From Bacillota bacterium (lineage in GTDB: Bacteria > Bacillota > UBA4882 > UBA10575): a stretch of 7,531 bases of DNA. The translations under genes and the position numbers were made by a program. The stretch lies in NCBI GenBank assembly GCA_012521315.1, contig JAAYMP010000181.1, positions 1-7,531 of the forward strand, written 5' to 3'. Under the pieces are notes generated by a model. The model saw only the letters and a list, made by a program, of their open reading frames with translations, ran no database searches and had not been told where the DNA came from. The number at the start of each line of letters is the position of its first letter. The stretch's first letter is position 1. Shown here in pieces: positions 6,094 through 7,531 of this stretch.

Positions 6094-6393
6094 ATGGCGC
6101 CGATCAAATATACAATTGCTGTTGTGAAAAGAAATCCGATGCTCAAAATTAAAGTAACCGGGATCTACAACGGGCAAGACCAAAACTTTTATTTCCAAAA
6201 TCCCCTGACTGGTGCGTGGGAAAGGATGCAAGGCGGCGGAGGAGAAGAGACCACCCCAACCAATCAGGGTCTTTCGGTGGAATTCTTAAAGAAACTGACT
6301 TCCTGCCTGAAGAACCTGGCCGATCGTTTTTACGAAGAGAGCAAGGATCTTTTCGGCGGTTCCTTCTGTAGAGAAAGCCGTTATCCTTCTTGA
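6094..6393 (+). CDS. hypothetical protein, 99 residues, family not recognised
   Basis: I do not recognise this protein. Support for a real gene is an AAGGAGG ribosome site (6079-6085) 8 nt before the ATG and codon use similar to its neighbours. It also fits cleanly between two tRNA units, with a + strand terminator downstream at 6524-6555. The sequence suggests three parts. Residues 1-45 are basic and beta-prone (KYTIAVVKR, LKIKVTGIYNG, FYFQNP). Residues 46-60 form a Gly/Glu/Thr-rich linker starting at GGGG (47-50). Residues 61-88 form a probable amphipathic helix (SVEFLKKLTSCLKNLADRF). The tail has a second Cys (71 and 92). There is no signal peptide or membrane segment, so a cytosolic location is likely. 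The overlapping minus-strand ORFs (6149-6469, 5959-6231) lack ribosome sites and look like shadows. Confidence 0.6.
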   Translation: MAPIKYTIAVVKRNPMLKIKVTGIYNGQDQNFYFQNPLTGAWERMQGGGGEETTPTNQGLSVEFLKKLTSCLKNLADRFYEESKDLFGGSFCRESRYPS

Positions 6394-6523
6394 GGTAAAC
6401 CCGAAAGGAGCCGTTGGCGCGTTGCCGTACCATGGGACGAAGCGGGGAAAGCGAGCAATTTCTTACCACGGCCGTGTTGGCAGGCGGGGAATGGAGAACT
6501 TCAGAATATTTTACTGAAAGCAG

Positions 6524-6555
6524 AAAAACCAGAGGATTTCCTCTGGTTTCGTTTT
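6524..6555. terminator. bidirectional intrinsic terminator, 99-aa gene / tRNA-Arg(ACG)
   Basis: AAACCAGAGG (6526-6535) and CCTCTGGTTT (6540-6549) form a perfect 10-bp stem with an ATTT loop. The + strand then reads CGTTTT. The minus strand reads through the stem into TTTTTCTG. It would end the converging transcripts of the small + strand gene and of tRNA-Arg(ACG), whose CCA end is 20 bp away. The 130 bp between the small gene's stop and this hairpin hold no supported gene. Confidence 0.87.
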
Positions 6556-6574
6556 ACGGCGCATGATAATAAAA

Positions 6575-6651
6575 TGGCGCGCCCGGCAGGATTCGAACCT
6601 GCGACCTTTTGATTCGTAGTCAAACACTCTATCCAACTGAGCTACGGGCGC
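6575..6651 (-). tRNA. tRNA-Arg (anticodon ACG, expected ICG after deamination)
   Basis: The reverse complement is a 77-nt tRNA. The acceptor is GCGCCCG with CGGGCGC, the D stem GCTC/GAGT, the anticodon stem TTTGA/TCAAA and the T arm GCAGG-TTCGAAT-CCTGC. The discriminator is G and CCA is encoded (6575-6577). The anticodon loop CTACGAA gives ACG (6615-6617 on the + strand). In bacteria A34 of this tRNA is converted to inosine by TadA, letting one tRNA read CGU, CGC and CGA. tadA begins about 210 bp away on the opposite strand. Confidence 0.97.
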
Positions 6652-6667
6652 ACTTGAGTTAGCTAAT

Positions 6668-6696
6668 ATAATATCATAAATCAATATTAAAGTCAA
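6668..6696 (-). promoter_or_regulatory. promoter of tRNA-Arg(ACG)
   Basis: On the minus strand, TTGACT (6691-6696) and TATTAT (6668-6673) are spaced by 17 bp, with a predicted start near 6661, about 10 bp before the tRNA. The same AT-rich patch carries + strand hexamers that could serve tadA (TTGAGT 6654-6659, 17 bp, TAAATC 6677-6682; also a TATAAT at 6667-6672 without a good -35 box). Divergent promoters may therefore overlap here. The tadA side is weak. Confidence 0.85.
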
Positions 6697-6730
6697 GGAT
6701 TAGTGAGGCGATCTGAGCCGGTTGGTTCAC

Positions 6731-6745
6731 GCCCGGCGAACGGGC
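6731..6745 (+). other. hairpin in the tadA leader
   Basis: GCCCG (6731-6735) pairs with CGGGC (6741-6745) around a GCGAA loop, with a possible extension TTGG/CCAA (6722-6725 with 6747-6750). It sits in the gap of about 210 bp between tRNA-Arg(ACG) and tadA. After it comes a purine-rich tract (6755-6860) in which I see no gene. No T run follows, so it is not a terminator. Confidence 0.3.
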
Positions 6746-6848
6746 GCCAATGGCCAAAAACAAAGGGGAAAGAACAGGGGAAGGCAGGCGGCGGTCTTTA
6801 CAAAGCGGCCGGAACCGGGTAAACTGGAAAGCGGAGAAGAAAGGGGCC

Positions 6849-6855
6849 AAAGGAG
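6849..6855 (+). promoter_or_regulatory. ribosome binding site deciding the tadA start
   Basis: AAAGGAG lies 8 nt before ATG 6864. The upstream in-frame ATG at 6750 has no ribosome site; it follows a GC-rich hairpin. Confidence 0.8.
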
Positions 6856-6863
6856 ACGCTTGG

Positions 6864-7337
6864 ATGGAAGCGCAGGACCGGAAATTTATGGAAGAGGCTT
6901 TGCGGGAAGCGGAAAAAGCTTTCGCCCGTGATGAAGTGCCGATTGGTGCGGTCGTTGTTTACCAGGGGGAGGTTTTTGCCCGCGGCCATAACCTACGGGA
7001 AAGCCTGGGGGACCCCACGGCCCATGCCGAAATTCTTGCGCTCCGTGCGGCTGCAGCCCGGCGGGGGAGTTGGCGGCTCCACGGCATGACGCTTTACGTA
7101 ACCTTGGAGCCTTGTCCGATGTGCGCGGGGGCAATGGTCAATGCCCGATTGGACCGGTTGGTCTTTGGCGCCTTTGACCCAAAGGCGGGGGCGGCCGGTT
7201 CATTGATGAATATCGTCAAAGACGGGCGGCTTAACCACCGGATAGAGGTGACCGGCGGGGTCATGGCCGAAGCGGCCGGCCGGTTACTCACAGATTTCTT
7301 CCAGGGGAAAAGGGGGTTTCCAGGGAAAGAGACTTGA
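6864..7337 (+). CDS. tadA: tRNA-specific adenosine deaminase TadA
   Basis: TadA is a zinc enzyme, normally a homodimer, that deaminates the wobble adenosine A34 of tRNA-Arg(ACG) to inosine. From ATG 6864 it has 157 residues, typical for the family. Signatures are FMEEALREAEKA (8-19), VPIGAVVV (25-32), the catalytic HAE (H54, E56) and PCPMC (zinc ligands C84 and C87). These are followed by GAMVNARLDRLVFGAFDPKAGAAGS (89-113), typical of TadA rather than other cytidine/deoxycytidylate deaminases. The frame is open to ATG 6750, which would add 38 strongly basic, low-complexity residues without homology to the family. The ribosome site at 6849-6855 argues against that start. A guanine or riboflavin-pathway deaminase is unlikely given the motif set. 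tRNA-Ser follows on the same strand with no clear terminator between. Confidence 0.95.
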   Translation: MEAQDRKFMEEALREAEKAFARDEVPIGAVVVYQGEVFARGHNLRESLGDPTAHAEILALRAAAARRGSWRLHGMTLYVTLEPCPMCAGAMVNARLDRLVFGAFDPKAGAAGSLMNIVKDGRLNHRIEVTGGVMAEAAGRLLTDFFQGKRGFPGKET

Positions 7338-7362
7338 CCATTGGGCGTCTTATGTGTAAAAT
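7334..7362 (+). promoter_or_regulatory. probable promoter of tRNA-Ser
   Basis: TTGACC (7334-7339) and TAAAAT (7357-7362) are separated by 17 bp. The -35 box overlaps the tadA stop codon TGA (7335-7337). The predicted start near 7369 leaves a precursor leader of about 67 nt before the mature tRNA, longer than for the two Arg tRNAs. The leader holds only a weak TTCTG/CAGAA hairpin (7374-7389). Confidence 0.65.
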
Positions 7363-7435
7363 ATATCAGGAGTTTCTGTCAATCCAGAACCAAGAAACAA
7401 AGAAAAACCAGGGTTAACTGCTGTGGAATTAAGAA

Positions 7436-7525
7436 GGAGAGATGGCTGAGTGGTTGAAGGCGCCCGCCTCGAAAGCGGGTAGGGGTTTACGCCCCTCGCG
7501 AGTTCGAATCTCGCTCTCTCCGCCA
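7436..7525 (+). tRNA. tRNA-Ser (anticodon CGA)
   Basis: This 90-nt class II tRNA has acceptor GGAGAGA/TCTCTCC, anticodon stem CCCGC (7463-7467) with GCGGG (7475-7479) and a loop with anticodon CGA (7470-7472) reading UCG. It has a long variable arm with a GGGG/CCCC stem, T arm GCGAG-TTCGAAT-CTCGC, discriminator G and encoded CCA (7523-7525). The long variable arm is the serine identity element. In Bacillus and relatives the tadA neighbourhood continues with the SRP RNA gene and dnaX-recR; the window ends 6 bp after the tRNA, so that cannot be seen. Confidence 0.97.
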
Positions 7526-7531
7526 CTTAAT

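Noticed and set aside
6149..6469. 106-aa minus-strand ORF opposite the 99-aa gene
   Set aside because: No ribosome site, an Arg/Ser-rich low-complexity product and full overlap with the better-supported + strand gene; treated as a shadow.
6394..6612. The frame of the 99-aa gene stays open for 72 codons after its TGA, which could suggest readthrough or selenocysteine
   Set aside because: The extension runs through a strong terminator and into antisense tRNA sequence. I saw no SECIS-like structure next to the TGA, and an open stretch of this length is not improbable by chance.
6511..6696. Minus-strand ORF with the APVAQLDRVFDYESKGRRFESC motif
   Set aside because: Another translated-tRNA artefact, covering tRNA-Arg(ACG), its promoter and its terminator.
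1..7531. CRISPR arrays, insertion sequences, prophage, defence or toxin-antitoxin genes
   Set aside because: I found no regularly spaced repeats, transposase motifs or defence-protein signatures; nearly all coding space is explained by his genes, tadA and tRNAs.

Overview
The window reads as a chromosomal segment from a moderately GC-rich member of the Bacillota (Firmicutes). Evidence: a short-form HisG paired with HisZ, a fused HisI-HisE, a gene order like Bacillus hisZGDBHAFI, strong GGAG-type ribosome sites, consensus sigma-A-like tRNA promoters, tRNA genes with encoded CCA, and a tadA / tRNA-Ser pair. I cannot name a genus.

Region 1 (1-5658, + strand) is the histidine biosynthesis operon: hisZ (5' end cut by the window edge), hisG, hisD, hisB, hisA, hisF, hisIE. 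Genes overlap or lie at most about 35 bp apart. HisZ+HisG make phosphoribosyl-ATP. HisIE then performs the pyrophosphohydrolase and cyclohydrolase steps, HisA isomerises, HisF closes the imidazole ring, HisB dehydrates and HisD makes the final two oxidations. hisH, the glutaminase partner of HisF, is absent from its usual place between hisB and hisA. hisC and the histidinol-phosphatase are not here either, which is common. A bidirectional hairpin terminator (5729-5759) closes the operon.

Region 2 (5760-6660) holds two minus-strand arginine tRNA genes, tRNA-Arg(CCU) and tRNA-Arg(ACG), each with a near-consensus promoter (17-bp spacer) and a hairpin terminator. Between them on the + strand is an unrecognised 99-residue ORF with an excellent ribosome site. 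A further minus-strand terminator hairpin (5914-5941) has no visible gene feeding it.

Region 3 (6660-7531, + strand) holds tadA, the tRNA adenosine deaminase whose known bacterial substrate is tRNA-Arg(ACG), the gene transcribed divergently right next to it. tRNA-Ser(CGA) follows, with a promoter overlapping the tadA stop codon.

Most of the window is ordinary housekeeping DNA and I see no convincing new multi-gene system. The points most worth a second look are the missing hisH, the tadA/substrate-tRNA pairing, the unknown 99-aa gene with its inverted-repeat leader, the orphan terminator, and a small tRNA-anticodon-arm-like repeat beside tRNA-Arg(CCU).
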